A DNA stretch of 64,000 nucleotides from Chryseobacterium tructae (GTDB lineage Bacteria > Bacteroidota > Bacteroidia > Flavobacteriales > Weeksellaceae), in NCBI RefSeq assembly GCF_030409875.1, contig NZ_JAUFQR010000001.1, positions 1,736,001 to 1,800,000 of the forward strand. Direction: 5' to 3'. Below are positions 8,290 to 16,875 of this stretch, one piece after another (positions within the stretch are counted from its first letter, which is position 1; each line of letters opens with the position of its first letter). Both the position numbers and the translations under genes were made by a program. Under the pieces are notes generated by a model, which saw only the letters and a list, made by a program, of their open reading frames with translations, searched no databases and was not told the origin of the DNA.

Positions 8290-9444
8290 TTAAAAATTGT
8301 TTAATATGTAGGTCAGTTCGTCAATCATCGGTAACAGGCGGTTCTCAAATTCCAATGTATTTGCGGTGATGTCGCTTCCGTCAAATCGTTTGATAATCAT
8401 GGGTTCTTCCATCTGTCCGTATTCCTGCAATTCGTTGTTTACCGATTCGACAAGATTATCCATCAGCCATCCTTTGCCATCGGCACAGAAAGAAATATAT
8501 TTTTCCATTGATATGATATTTTCCATGTCTTCTTCGTTTGCTTCGCCATTTGGTTTGGCGTTGCGTAATATGCTTTCACTTGGGTACTGCTGATAAATGG
8601 CGTAGGCTTCCTGTGCTACTTTCAAGCAATCCTTATCTATGGTATCTTTGGCTTTAAAACGGTCTAAACGCTCTTTAAAATGCTTTAGATTGGCATTGTG
8701 ATATATCTTCTTTTCCATGCAGTCGCCAATCCATTCGGCTTGTGCAAATTCACCGAGATTGTTTTCTGTATCCTCTCCGTAATCGTCCTCTGTTACCCAA
8801 TCCTTTTGCATTTCGTACATCCAATATAGGTAACTGCTTTCCTGCCTGTAATACGGAATATCGGCAAGGTGGTACAGGTAACTGCAAACCGATAGAAGCA
8901 ATTGGGCGGTATGTTTTCGCTTGGGGTCTTTCAGCCAACGATACAGCGGTAATACTGGAATATAGTAAAGCGTTGAACCTGTACTGTATCGTTCTTCGGT
9001 TGTGAAAAAGGTTTTCTTGCTATCCTGTACCAGTCTGATTTCTTCCCAATCCTTCACTTTCTGCTTTAGCTGTTCTTCCGCATCTTTTAAAGCCAGTGCA
9101 ATATTGTAGGGATAACCCAAAGATTGCGTGGGTTTGGGAGTGATACCGTAATGCTCTGCGAGTTGGGAAAGGGAGGTATAAAAATCCCGTTCCATTTTGG
9201 CATTGTCCCTGCAAGCCTGTACGGTTTCCGTTTCTTCCAATCTTTGCAGAAAGGAAGTCTTTAGAAAACCATTGGCAACATAGCTTTCGGTACGGACTGC
9301 TGTTTGTCCTTTTTGATTTCGTTTGCGTCCTTGGGTCTTTGCATCCAGTTTGCGAACTCGTTTAACTGGCGGTGCAATTGCCGTTGCTTGGTTTCTTGGG
9401 GCATTTTGAATGTTCCCGATATGGTATGTCGTTGCATAAGTCAT
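8290..9444 (-). CDS. Large PRTRC-cluster protein, F-like by position
   Basis: A 384-residue protein, mostly helical, with a basic, disordered N-terminus (PPVKRVRKLDAKTQGRKRN) and a central region rich in Tyr and Trp (LYYIPVLPLYRWLKDPKRK, then SYLYWMYEMQKDWV). An acidic patch follows (EDDYGEDTENN). No catalytic motif is recognised. It occupies the place between PRTRC C and B, where Bacteroidetes cassettes carry a protein of this size, comparable to PRTRC F elsewhere. Identity as F is inferred from order and length only. Confidence 0.55.
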   Translation of the reverse strand: MTYATTYHIGNIQNAPRNQATAIAPPVKRVRKLDAKTQGRKRNQKGQTAVRTESYVANGFLKTSFLQRLEETETVQACRDNAKMERDFYTSLSQLAEHYGITPKPTQSLGYPYNIALALKDAEEQLKQKVKDWEEIRLVQDSKKTFFTTEERYSTGSTLYYIPVLPLYRWLKDPKRKHTAQLLLSVCSYLYHLADIPYYRQESSYLYWMYEMQKDWVTEDDYGEDTENNLGEFAQAEWIGDCMEKKIYHNANLKHFKERLDRFKAKDTIDKDCLKVAQEAYAIYQQYPSESILRNAKPNGEANEEDMENIISMEKYISFCADGKGWLMDNLVESVNNELQEYGQMEEPMIIKRFDGSDITANTLEFENRLLPMIDELTYILNNF

Positions 9445-9461
9445 TGTTTTACTGTTTTGGT

Positions 9462-9680
9462 TTAACCTTTTGTTCCCATAGCACTCTCAAAACGGTACTG
9501 TACCGTATCGTCCTTGATTTGTGGTGCTGATACTTTTGCGGTGGTCAATATGGGGTATGTATTGGAATAGAAATTCAATACCGCCTGTACGCTCCATTTT
9601 GGTTCGGGGTCGGTCAGCTTGATTTCCTGCCCCTTGTCGTTCACTATAAAAACTCTCTGTAGTTGCGTTGCTAATAACAT
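9462..9680 (-). CDS. PRTRC system protein C (ubiquitin-like candidate)
   Basis: A 72-residue protein of the PRTRC C family. It has the size and pattern of a beta-grasp protein: two strands (TQLQRVFIVND, KGQEIKLTD), a helix (WSVQAVLNFYSNTYP) and a C-terminal strand (DTVQYRFESAMGTKG). The last residue is a glycine, as in ubiquitin-like proteins activated by E1 enzymes. It stands in the same operon as the E1-like and E2-like genes. The family has been proposed to be ubiquitin-like; conjugation has not been shown here. Confidence 0.85.
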   Translation of the reverse strand: MLLATQLQRVFIVNDKGQEIKLTDPEPKWSVQAVLNFYSNTYPILTTAKVSAPQIKDDTVQYRFESAMGTKG

Positions 9681-9703
9681 ATTCTTTGATTTTTAGGTTA
9701 ACA

Positions 9704-10306
9704 CTATTCTTCTTCGTCCGTGTCGTCTATCGGATAATCGTCTGTAACTTCTTCCGCTTGCGGTGCTTCGGGTGTTGCTTCTTCCGTTGCACCGAAAAGG
9801 CTCGGTGTAGCGAATTTGTCAGATAGGGAAGTTTTACGTTTGCGTATGGCTTCTGCATATTCGGGAAAATCGGCAAGGTTCGGCACTTTCATCCACGCTT
9901 CACGGAATTTGCCGGCTACCTCCAGTTCATCAGCCTTTGCCATTGCTTCTTTGTACTTCTTGTCTTTGGCTTCCTTTTCTTTCTTTTCCTTATCGGATTT
10001 TTCCTTTTCCATTGCCGATTGTTTTTTGACTTCCTCCATTTGCTTTAGGAATTTTTCCATATCTACCATTACGCCCGAAATGGTTTGGATAGGCGTAGTT
10101 ATCTGCTCAAAAAAGCCGTCGTCAAACTCCTGCGGTGTGGCATTAAATGTTAATGGGGGAATTAGGTTTTTGGCATTATCTCCGCATTGCTCGTTGTTGA
10201 GTAATACCGTTACAATTAGGTTGCTTTCTATCCCTTTGGAAATGTTCAGTTGCAATACTCCTGTAAAGTCCAACTGCTGTATCTGATTAAAAAAATTGGT
10301 ATTCAT
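9704..10306 (-). CDS. PRTRC system protein E
   Basis: A 200-residue protein. The N-terminal 90 residues form a beta domain (FFNQIQQLDFTGVLQLNI, then IVTVLLNNEQCGDNA and PPLTFNATPQEFDDGFF). A strongly charged Lys/Glu helix follows, likely a coiled coil (about 93-130), then a helical region (EAIRKRKTSLSDKF) and an acidic disordered tail ending DDYPIDDTDEEE. This is the standard PRTRC E architecture. It lies 23 bases before PRTRC C. A scaffold or partner role for the Ubl-like protein is possible but unproven. Confidence 0.85.
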   Translation of the reverse strand: MNTNFFNQIQQLDFTGVLQLNISKGIESNLIVTVLLNNEQCGDNAKNLIPPLTFNATPQEFDDGFFEQITTPIQTISGVMVDMEKFLKQMEEVKKQSAMEKEKSDKEKKEKEAKDKKYKEAMAKADELEVAGKFREAWMKVPNLADFPEYAEAIRKRKTSLSDKFATPSLFGATEEATPEAPQAEEVTDDYPIDDTDEEE

Positions 10307-10318
10307 CGTTCTAAAATT

Positions 10319-10513
10319 TTAATGTGTTGTTACTTGTTCTTTGATTGCTGTCAGTTTCTCATACATATCCGTCCAATAGGCTATTTGCTTTTTGTCGAAG
10401 TCGGAAAGACTTTTGTCCCTGTGCCTGTATTCCTTGTAATCTGCCGTTATTTTAATGGCTTCGTCAAGGTCTGTTACTTCAATTAGGCAACCGTTTAAAT
10501 CTGTGATGTACAT
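10319..10513 (-). CDS. Small hypothetical protein of the ICE operon
   Basis: A 64-residue protein starting MYITDLNGCLIEVTDLDEAI and continuing as a charged helical segment (KIAYWTDMYEKLTAIKEQ-like, ending VTTH). The start at 10513 is preferred because it overlaps the upstream gene end by only a few bases; a longer frame to 10597 would run deep into that gene. It precedes PRTRC E by 12 bases. Small proteins of this kind accompany PRTRC E in related elements. Function unknown. Confidence 0.65.
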   Translation of the reverse strand: MYITDLNGCLIEVTDLDEAIKITADYKEYRHRDKSLSDFDKKQIAYWTDMYEKLTAIKEQVTTH

Positions 10514-10523
10514 TTCTATCCTA

Positions 10524-10862
10524 TTAATTTGTGATTTCTGCGATTTGGTCAATCCTGCCGTAAACAATGGTTCTAAGGCTTGTTTTGTCGGGGGCATTGT
10601 ATTCGTGCCAACTGTCGTACTGCTTTACCAAATAGGTTTTCAGCACATCTTCAAACCCAAACCGATAACCCTGCAATGGAACGGCTCTTTTGAAAAAGGC
10701 ATTTCGGTTTACGGCTTCCGCAAGCCAATTTTTCTCGGCTCGGTTCATCTTTTCGCCCTTGTTCAATTTCTCCCTTAGCAGGTATACTTTAGCGTATTGC
10801 AGGGATTGCAGTTCGGGTACATCGTGGCGTACAAACTTTGTGGCTATTGTTTCCGTTTTCAT
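10524..10862 (-). CDS. Hypothetical ICE protein, 112 residues
   Basis: A 112-residue soluble protein, mainly helical (ELQSLQYAKVYLLREKLNKG, then RAEKNWLAEAVNRNAFFKRA) with a C-terminal segment KQYDSWHEYNAPDKTSLR. No known domain or catalytic motif is recognised. It belongs to the minus-strand operon that leads into the PRTRC genes, 11 bases from both neighbours. Conserved position in such elements suggests maintenance or transfer rather than cargo, which is an inference. Confidence 0.7.
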   Translation of the reverse strand: MKTETIATKFVRHDVPELQSLQYAKVYLLREKLNKGEKMNRAEKNWLAEAVNRNAFFKRAVPLQGYRFGFEDVLKTYLVKQYDSWHEYNAPDKTSLRTIVYGRIDQIAEITN

Positions 10863-10873
10863 TGTACTTGGGT

Positions 10874-11356
10874 TTAATGTTGATGATTTTCAATTTTCCG
10901 TTCCAATAGAGTTTCCAGTATGTCGCAATCACTTTCGTGTTGTTCGCCCTCAAAATGGTAGGTATCGGTTTCTTCTTCAAACTGAAACTTTTCAAAGTCC
11001 TCGTATTCCAAATAAATATCCGTGAGTAGCTTGTCAGAATAGTTTGCACTGCCATATACAAGGTTGCCCATTTCCTCATAGTCCTGTGAGAAACTCACGT
11101 TATAGTGTTCTGCTATCTTTTTCAGCACTTCGGTATTGGGCGACCATTTTGTTTCGTACTGAAAAATCCCTGTATCTCCCTCGTTCCAATAGATGTTGAA
11201 GAAATAACCGCCATTGCTATCCTCTACGAAGTCGGGCAGTTGACCGCATTCTTCTTTTTCCTGTTTTTTAGCCATTGCCTTGAATAGCTGTTGTATCTGT
11301 TCGATTGCTTCGGGTTCTCCCTCGAAAACAACCGCATTGCTACACCAATTTGCCAT
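10874..11356 (-). CDS. DUF1281/Api92-like ferredoxin-fold protein
   Basis: A 160-residue protein that begins MANWCSNAVVFEGEPEAI and contains KWSPNTEVLKKIAEHYNVSF. The opening (N-W-C-x-N plus an alternating strand-helix pattern) and the middle W-S-P-x-T/N-E block are hallmarks of the DUF1281/YubB-like family found on plasmids and conjugative elements. The tail is acidic (HFEGEQHESDCDILETLLE). The ATG at 11356 is used because the family starts with MANWCxN; an ATG two codons earlier exists. Function unknown. Confidence 0.7.
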   Translation of the reverse strand: MANWCSNAVVFEGEPEAIEQIQQLFKAMAKKQEKEECGQLPDFVEDSNGGYFFNIYWNEGDTGIFQYETKWSPNTEVLKKIAEHYNVSFSQDYEEMGNLVYGSANYSDKLLTDIYLEYEDFEKFQFEEETDTYHFEGEQHESDCDILETLLERKIENHQH

Positions 11357-11380
11357 AATCAAATGTTTTAATATTAATAG

Positions 11381-11764
11381 TTATGCGTGTGATTTATCAG
11401 CGGTATAAATACCATTTACATAGTAACCGTGCGACTTTTCCCAAAGGCGTATTAAACCGTCCGTGTCGATATAGAAATACGCTGTACGATTGCAGTAAAT
11501 AATAAATATGCTATCGTCCTTATGCTTCTTTTCAAGGCTCTTTGTCTTCGCCAGACTTTTCGCTTCCTCGATTGTTTTTGCTTTCATATCCTGCCGTCTT
11601 GTATCGTTAAAAATTTCTACTATGTCCACAATGGCACATTCGGGACAACCCTCTGCGGTTGTTATCTGCTGTATCGCTCCCTGCTTTCCGCTTAGTGATA
11701 CTACTCTGAGCGTTGTTGTGCCTGTATCGTGTTTCAGCGTTGCCTTATATATCCCTATTGTCAT
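11381..11764 (-). CDS. Hypothetical ICE protein, 127 residues
   Basis: A 127-residue protein with a beta-rich N-terminus (MTIGIYKATLKHDTGTTTLR, then GCPECAIVDIVEIF with a C-x-x-C pair) and a C-terminal strand-rich part (FIIYCNRTAYFYIDTDGL). The single CPEC motif could bind metal, but no second pair is present. It is the third gene of the ssb-DUF932 operon. No family recognised. Confidence 0.65.
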   Translation of the reverse strand: MTIGIYKATLKHDTGTTTLRVVSLSGKQGAIQQITTAEGCPECAIVDIVEIFNDTRRQDMKAKTIEEAKSLAKTKSLEKKHKDDSIFIIYCNRTAYFYIDTDGLIRLWEKSHGYYVNGIYTADKSHA

Positions 11765-11816
11765 TGCTTTGGTTTATAGTAGGCTACCACCGATTAAGGC
11801 GGTAGCCTGTGGTTAT

Positions 11817-12889
11817 TTAATTAAGGTTTAGGATTTCCGCACCGTCCAAAGCAAATGCGGTACACAATTCAAATGCTTTCTGTGATTTGATTTGAGCCGT
11901 TCCACCCAATACAATGCTCTGTAATTTGGCTTCATCATTCTTGTAATTTCTTACGTTCTGATAGTAACCTGTCACGGCATTGTACGCTCCGAACAATGTG
12001 CCTTTGGTGGTGTCCATTTGTTGGGTATCGCTTATCATCGCATAGCTAAACGCATCATCAACGGTGTTTTTGAACACGGTGGAGATTTCATCCTCTGCAC
12101 CTTTTTTGATAAGGTCAAGCGTTTCTTTGTTCGGGCAAAGTGCCAACTGTATTAGCTTTCTTACCTCTCGGTCTGATACCTTTACTTTTGCCCACTCGTT
12201 GAAAATGCCCTCTAACTGATTGCTCAATGTGTTAGCCAATCCCAAAATCTTGTGGGCATTCTCGATACGCTGTTTCGCTCCCGAAGTATGTTTTATACGG
12301 ACTACATTGGTCATGCTGCGTAGTGAGGCATTCAGCGTGTTTTGGCATACAATCCTAATGGGCGTAAATGCGGCTGTGATACTTCCGCTACCATCGTGCG
12401 AAGTGGTCAGGAAAATGTACTTTTCGGTCACGTCATCGCCATTGCCTACACGGATATAGTCGGGCAGTTTGGCTGTGATAAAAATGCGTTCTCCGTTGCC
12501 CAATGCTCCTGCGGTTTCGTACAGAATACCCTCGCCACCGCCTACGATAGCATCAAAGAAATTAAAGGCTTCTCTATTTTGAACGATATGGTAATCTTTA
12601 CCGACTACGCCCAATACTGCATTGTTATCGGTGCGTATGTTGGCGAAATAGTTGGGTACTTCCAATTCGCTACTGCCTATCTCAATACCGCTCGAAGTTT
12701 CGATAATGCCCGATCCTTTGGTAAACAGTGGGGATTTAACTACCTCGTAATCTAACCCTGCGTGTTGGATAGCTTCCTCACTTGTCGGGTATTGCTCCAC
12801 GATTTGCCCCAACCGTGCCACGCTTTTTGTTGTACGCTAAAAAATGAATAACGTCCTGTTCTCTCGTTGAAATTGATATTATGTGCCAT
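11817..12889 (-). CDS. DUF932 domain protein (frame break at about 12811)
   Basis: A phage/plasmid-type DUF932 protein of about 357 residues. The main frame covers LGQIVEQYPTSEEAIQ through the C-terminal LDGAEILNLN and includes HDGSGSITAAFTPIRIVCQN and TSGAKQRIENAHKILGLA, typical of the family. The normal N-terminus (MAHNINFNERTGRYSFFS, then VQQKAWHG) lies upstream in another frame, starting at 12889. Adding one base to the two-base run at 12811-12812 joins them. DUF932 proteins are common near ssb on conjugative elements; the role is unknown. Probably intact in the living strain. Confidence 0.85.
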
Positions 12890-12931
12890 AATGCTAAATT
12901 TTGATGTTAAAAAATTGAATGAATAGTTGTT

Positions 12932-13323
12932 TTAGAATGGGAGGTCGTCCTCTGTTTCCTGTGCTGTAGCTTTGTTGTTTTCGGCTTGTGCAGTAGCTTG
13001 TACTGTTTCCGTTTTTCTGCTACCTCCGTGCAGTTTGATGTTAGAGGTATGGAAATTTAATCCTGCTCTCGGTTCTCCGTCATTCCCAGTCCAAGCTCTC
13101 GTGCTTACCCTGCCAGATAGTTCTACCAAAGTCCCTTTTTGAGTAGCCTTGCTACGTTTGGCGTTATCCAATAGGAGCAGTCGAAATAGGTTGTCTGCTC
13201 AATGCGTTCGCCCTGCTTGTTACGGTAGCTGTCGTTTGTCGCTACTGAAAAGTTTACTACCTGTTTTTCCTGTGACGTTGTGCGTACTTCCGCATCTCTT
13301 GTCAATCTACCTGTGATGTTCAT
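12932..13323 (-). CDS. ssb: Single-stranded DNA-binding protein (frame break at about 13138)
   Basis: A plasmid-type SSB with an OB fold: MNITGRLTRDAEVRTTSQ, QVVNFSVATNDSYRNKQGER, then TTYFDCSYWITPNVARLL. In another frame follows KGTLVELSGRVSTRAWTG and the C-terminal acidic tip ETEDDLPF, which recruits partner proteins in SSBs. Adding one base to the five-base run at 13136-13140 restores a 131-residue protein. The start at 13323 is the family start; an in-frame ATG at 13452 would add 43 unrelated residues. SSB coats the transferred strand during conjugation. Confidence 0.9.
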
Positions 13324-13452
13324 AATTTTCGATTTTACGTTGTTAAATTCCTGTTTGATTTTTTTGATTTGATTTATTCGGCAATGAGAGGAGGTGCTTG
13401 TTTTCGTTTCACTTTTTCCATTTCCAATGCTGATAATTTTCAATTCTGACAT

Positions 13453-13921
13453 TTTTTTTATTCGTGTAAAGAGCCGGAGTATGCTTTGTATCGTTTCACG
13501 AGCATAAAAGGTTAGTGTTTAGCAGCAGCAAGGTTTTGCCAAAAAAATACTACCCTTGGGTGGAGATTATTTTGCAAACCCGGAGGGCATGACCTTGCTG
13601 TTGCGTTAAGAACACGATCATACCTTTGCTCTTGAAATGGGACAAAAACAGCATACCGGTTCTTGGATAAAAACTATGTGGAAGGTGGTGAAAATGGCAT
13701 TGGGGAAATGGCCCGATGTGGTCAGAAAGCATGCAGCCATCGAGGCTGAATTTTAAAAGCACTTTTAAGTGCCCTGTTTTCCCTCAGGGTGGCCGCCGTT
13801 GGCCACGTAATGGAGATTGCTAAATGCTAAAAAGATGTTTGTAGTATGTTTTTTGGGCTCTCAGGTATGGGCATAAAAAAAGCAGGATCGTTAAATCCTG
13901 CTTTGATGTAAACACTAAAAA
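13453..13921. other. 469-base gap between ssb and the integrase
   Basis: No convincing gene; the only open frame (minus, 13550-13762) has no recognisable relatives and lacks coding character. The region holds an imperfect inverted repeat: AGCAGCAGCAAGG (from 13521) against GACCTTGCTGTTGCG (near 13591). It also has GC-rich stretches such as CCTCAGGGTGGCCGCCG near 13785. Its place between ssb and the recombinase would suit promoters or recombination-protein sites of the ICE, but nothing specific can be read. Confidence 0.3.
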
Positions 13922-15234
13922 TTATAAGGTGACAAGTTCAAATTCCTTTTCATCGGTAACAACTCCACCTGTAATAATATTTTCTTGCTGCATATTTACA
14001 AAAGCACTTTCTAGAGCCGCAAACTTTGGCGATACCAAGTCCATATCCTTACTTATTTTTTGACTGGTTATTTTCGCATATATCTGGGTGGTCGAAATAT
14101 TCTTGTGTCCCATCATTTTACTAAGGCTTTCAAGGGGTACACCTTCCGTCAGGAACATTGTGGCGAAAGTATGCCTTGCCGTGTGAAAGGTCACCTTATT
14201 TTCAGTAATAATCTCCGCTTCGCCAATCAGTTTTTTAACGTGGTTGTTACAGGTTGCATTTGCTGGAACGGGAAATATAAATTCATTACGTGTGGTTCCC
14301 TGATATTTTTCTATCAGCAGTTTTGGAATTTCCATTAACCTGACGTTGGAAGCAACATCCGATTTCTTTCTCCTGCTTATGATCCATTGGTGACCGTCAA
14401 AGAATGACTGGATATTGCCTGATCTCAGCTTTTTAATATCAATGTATGAAAGCCCTGTGAAGCAACTGAAAATAAACAGGTCTTTTACAAGTTCGAACTT
14501 TGGGTCTGAAGTTTTTAGAAACATCAACTTTTCAACTCCCTCTTTGAGAAGATAGCTACGATCTGTTTCTTCCATGCTTATTTCATAATCCTCAAAAGGA
14601 TTTTGACGTATCAGTCCTTTTTTGATGGCAAGGTCGGCAAGGGCAATAACCGGCATGGTATAAACCCAAACAGTATTGTGGGTGCAATCCTGGTCGATGC
14701 GTAGGAAGAAGTCAAACTCTCTGATAAATCTGCTGTTAATTCCCTAAAGGCCATATCATCCCTATGATAACGTTCCCTGATAAATATGCTAAGGTGGCTG
14801 TAAACAGTCTTGTACTTGTTATAGGTGTTCTGCGAACGTTTGCCTTTGCTAACCATTTTTTCAAAATCTGTATTCTGTTCCCTAAACACTTTAAGGATGG
14901 CATCGTCCATAACACCTACGCCGAGAAACGAAAGCTTAACTTTCTGTGAAGTTGCAAAACCTTCGTCTTTCAACATATCATCATAAATCTTATTGATACG
15001 TACTCGGATTTTATCCAATTTCTGGTTGGTGCTTAATGCCTGGTTGCTCTTGCCCAATACACGCCCATGTTTCAAATCCCAGCTATTGGGATCAATTTCC
15101 AGTTTGGCACCAAATGTTTTAGGGGTTCCGTCAATGGTAATCCTACCCATAATAGGGACATTACCGTTTTTCTTTGGTTCGTTTTTCTTCAAGTAAAATA
15201 ATAGCTTGAAGGTAGATCTTTTCACTGTTTCCAT
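13922..15234 (-). CDS. int: Tyrosine recombinase/integrase of the ICE (frame break at about 14727)
   Basis: A site-specific recombinase of about 437 residues. The N-terminal arm-binding domain (STFKLLFYLKKNEPKKNG, then TFGAKLEIDPNSWDLKHGR) and the SAM-like core-binding domain are followed by the catalytic domain in a second frame. Adding one base to the run at 14726-14728 joins them (DFIREFDFFLRIDQDC). Catalytic residues seen are H-T-A-R-H-T-F-A (His/Arg box), GHKNISTTQ and the nucleophile in QIYAKI. The first Arg box reads FTGLSYIDIKKL, with Ser where most relatives have Arg, as known for CTnDOT-type integrases. Confidence 0.9.
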
Positions 15235-15698
15235 AACTCAATTGTTTAATGTTTAAAATTAACTATCAATGAGTTACAAGGAAATATGAAAAATAATGCA
15301 AATTGCTGAATTATAACTATTTACACCAATCATTGCCAAGCTAAACAGGTAATGATTTAGTAACCTAACCATGTCATTTTAAGCCCAAAACCTACCGTAC
15401 ACCGACCTCCAACTTTAGACTACAATTTTAAAAACCGCTGTATAGTAACGGTTTTAACCGCTTTGCCTATTTTTGCTTTTTATTAATCTTTTTTTAATAA
15501 AATATTTTATTGATAATCAGCGTGTTATTGTATTGAAGGACATTTGTAGAACTATGTTTTTTGGCAACTTGATCTCATTTGTTTCAAATTTATACTAGAA
15601 ACAAGAACGATTAAATGTAAGAGTCATAATGTGAATTTTGTTGTTGTTTTTTCATTTATAAATAATATATACCAATAAAACAATATTAATATTAAATT
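15235..15698. other. 464-base gap at the ICE edge
   Basis: No gene and no tRNA was found. Base composition shifts here from ICE-like to A+T-rich chromosome. The attachment site is expected in this stretch, but the other element end is outside the window, so no direct repeat can be matched. Confidence 0.4.
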
Positions 15699-15809
15699 AT
15701 GAAAACAAATTTGTTAACACTAATGCTGGCGTTATTTTCTTATGGCTTGTATTCCCAGGTTGGAATTCATACTTATATCCTTCAATCTCCTTATAGGCAC
15801 TGGAGATAA
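15699..15809 (+). pseudogene. Truncated start of a secreted surface protein
   Basis: A 36-residue open frame: MKTNLLTLMLALFSYGLYSQ is a signal peptide, followed by VGIHT. Many Flavobacteriia secreted or adhesin-like proteins begin with a signal peptide followed directly by Q-V-G-I-N-T, so this looks like the start of such a gene that has lost the rest. It lies about 460 bases from the ICE integrase, so truncation by element insertion or later decay is plausible. A short intact peptide gene is a less likely alternative. Confidence 0.4.
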
Positions 15810-15962
15810 GAAAGGTATTTCTGAGAAAAATGTTCTATAACACTAGTAAAAAGCCTAGTTGTTGGTTGGGATTCATTTGTATTATTGAGTGCTCTTGTAG
15901 TAATTCATTAAAATAAGTCAATCACAGTTTAATAGATTCTAAAAACACACCACTATATTATC

Positions 15963-16009
15963 AGAGCTCTGCCGCGTATTCTTCCCTCGTACCGGAGTAA
16001 CAGGGCTCT
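15963..16009. terminator. Hairpin, possible terminator
   Basis: AGAGCTCTG (15963-15971) pairs with CAGGGCTCT (16001-16009), one G-T pair, and is followed by TTTATT. It lies between the gene remnant and the HTH cassette. Confidence 0.45.
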
Positions 16010-16072
16010 TTATTAGAATAACATAAACATAAGTAATAGTATTTGCTTTACTTATAAAACTAAATAATACAT

Positions 16073-16504
16073 ATGCTATATAAAAAAATCCATATAGGAG
16101 AACTTATCAAAAGTAAAGTAGAGGAAATGGAAATTACAGTAAGGCATCTTGCAGAAGTGTTCAGGATTCCTGAAAATGCTGTTTTAGAAATGTTTACAAA
16201 ACAAGAGCTTCCTACCGGAGATCTTCTGAAATGGTCTAAACTTCTGAGGTATGATTTTTTTAGAATATACTCTCAGCATTTGATTCTTTATACTCCTCAA
16301 TATCCTAATCCGATTAAGAATAAAGAGAAATCCCAATCTATGCAGTTCAGAAAAAACATTTATTCTGATGAACTCATTGAATTTATATTAGAACTTATAA
16401 AAACAGGAAAAAAAACAAAACGGGAGGTTGTAAGTGATTACAGAATTCCTAAAACAACACTTTATAAATGGATTACAAAACATCAGATTGTGTCTGATTT
16501 TTAA
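16073..16504 (+). CDS. HTH protein of a Chryseobacterium two-gene cassette
   Basis: A 143-residue DNA-binding protein with two HTH-like parts. The N-terminal part (IHIGELIKSKVEEMEITVRH, then LAEVFRIPENAVLEMF) resembles Xre-type HTHs. The C-terminal part (DELIEFILELIKTGKKTKRE, then YRIPKTTLYKWITKHQ) resembles the recognition segment of IS3-type transposase OrfA. It is not a complete transposase. It stands 15 bases before a second HTH protein of similar end structure. Such pairs recur in Chryseobacterium genomes; their role is not known. Confidence 0.65.
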   Translation: MLYKKIHIGELIKSKVEEMEITVRHLAEVFRIPENAVLEMFTKQELPTGDLLKWSKLLRYDFFRIYSQHLILYTPQYPNPIKNKEKSQSMQFRKNIYSDELIEFILELIKTGKKTKREVVSDYRIPKTTLYKWITKHQIVSDF

Positions 16505-16519
16505 GTAAATATTAATATA

Positions 16520-16837
16520 ATGAGAGACGCTATAAGACCCGATTATAAGAAGCTTTATATGGATATACTAGAATTGAAATATCCTGAAAAGAAAGAAATA
16601 TGTGCCGAAGTTCTGAATAAAGAAGAACTGGAAACCCTGGATGTCATTATGCTTAATACCATGATTTTTGGAGATCATAAAAGCAATCAGAATCAAAGGC
16701 ATAAGTCTTATGATAAAAATTCAATTCTTGAAATTTTGAATTATCAGAAAAAAAATCCCTGTAGCAATAAAGATCTTTCACTTTTGTTTAAGATCAGTAG
16801 GAATACTATAACTAAATGGAAAAGAATCTATGTATAA
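16520..16837 (+). CDS. Second HTH protein of the two-gene cassette
   Basis: A 105-residue protein. The N-terminal half (YKKLYMDILELKYPEKKEIC) is helical; the C-terminal half carries SILEILNYQKKNPCSNKDLS followed by FKISRNTITKWKRIYV, a transposase-like HTH ending in the same R-N-T-I-x-K-W-K pattern as its neighbour. It directly follows the first HTH protein in the same operon and is followed by a terminator. Function unknown; a regulator derived from a transposon is the simplest idea. Confidence 0.65.
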   Translation: MRDAIRPDYKKLYMDILELKYPEKKEICAEVLNKEELETLDVIMLNTMIFGDHKSNQNQRHKSYDKNSILEILNYQKKNPCSNKDLSLLFKISRNTITKWKRIYV

Positions 16838-16875
16838 TTTCAGAATCTTTTTATTTTAAATTCAATTATAACCTT

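Larger units (their letters stand above)
1..15234. mobile_element. Integrase-proximal end of a Bacteroidetes conjugative element (ICE)
   Basis: The stretch runs from the tail of a tra operon (traM end, traN, traO, traQ), through cargo genes and an ssb/DUF932/PRTRC operon, to a tyrosine recombinase at its right edge. This is the usual layout of CTnDOT-like and Elizabethkingia/Chryseobacterium ICEs. Base composition is visibly richer in G+C than the chromosome to the right. The left end lies outside the window. The right end is probably shortly after the integrase start at 15234. No tRNA gene and no att direct repeat could be identified, so the exact boundary is unknown. Confidence 0.85.

Noticed and set aside
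13550-13762. 70-codon minus-strand frame between ssb and integrase
   Set aside because: Poor coding character and no family; treated as non-coding ICE DNA.
15235-15698. tRNA gene or att direct repeat at the ICE edge
   Set aside because: No cloverleaf-like sequence was found, and the other ICE end is not in the window.
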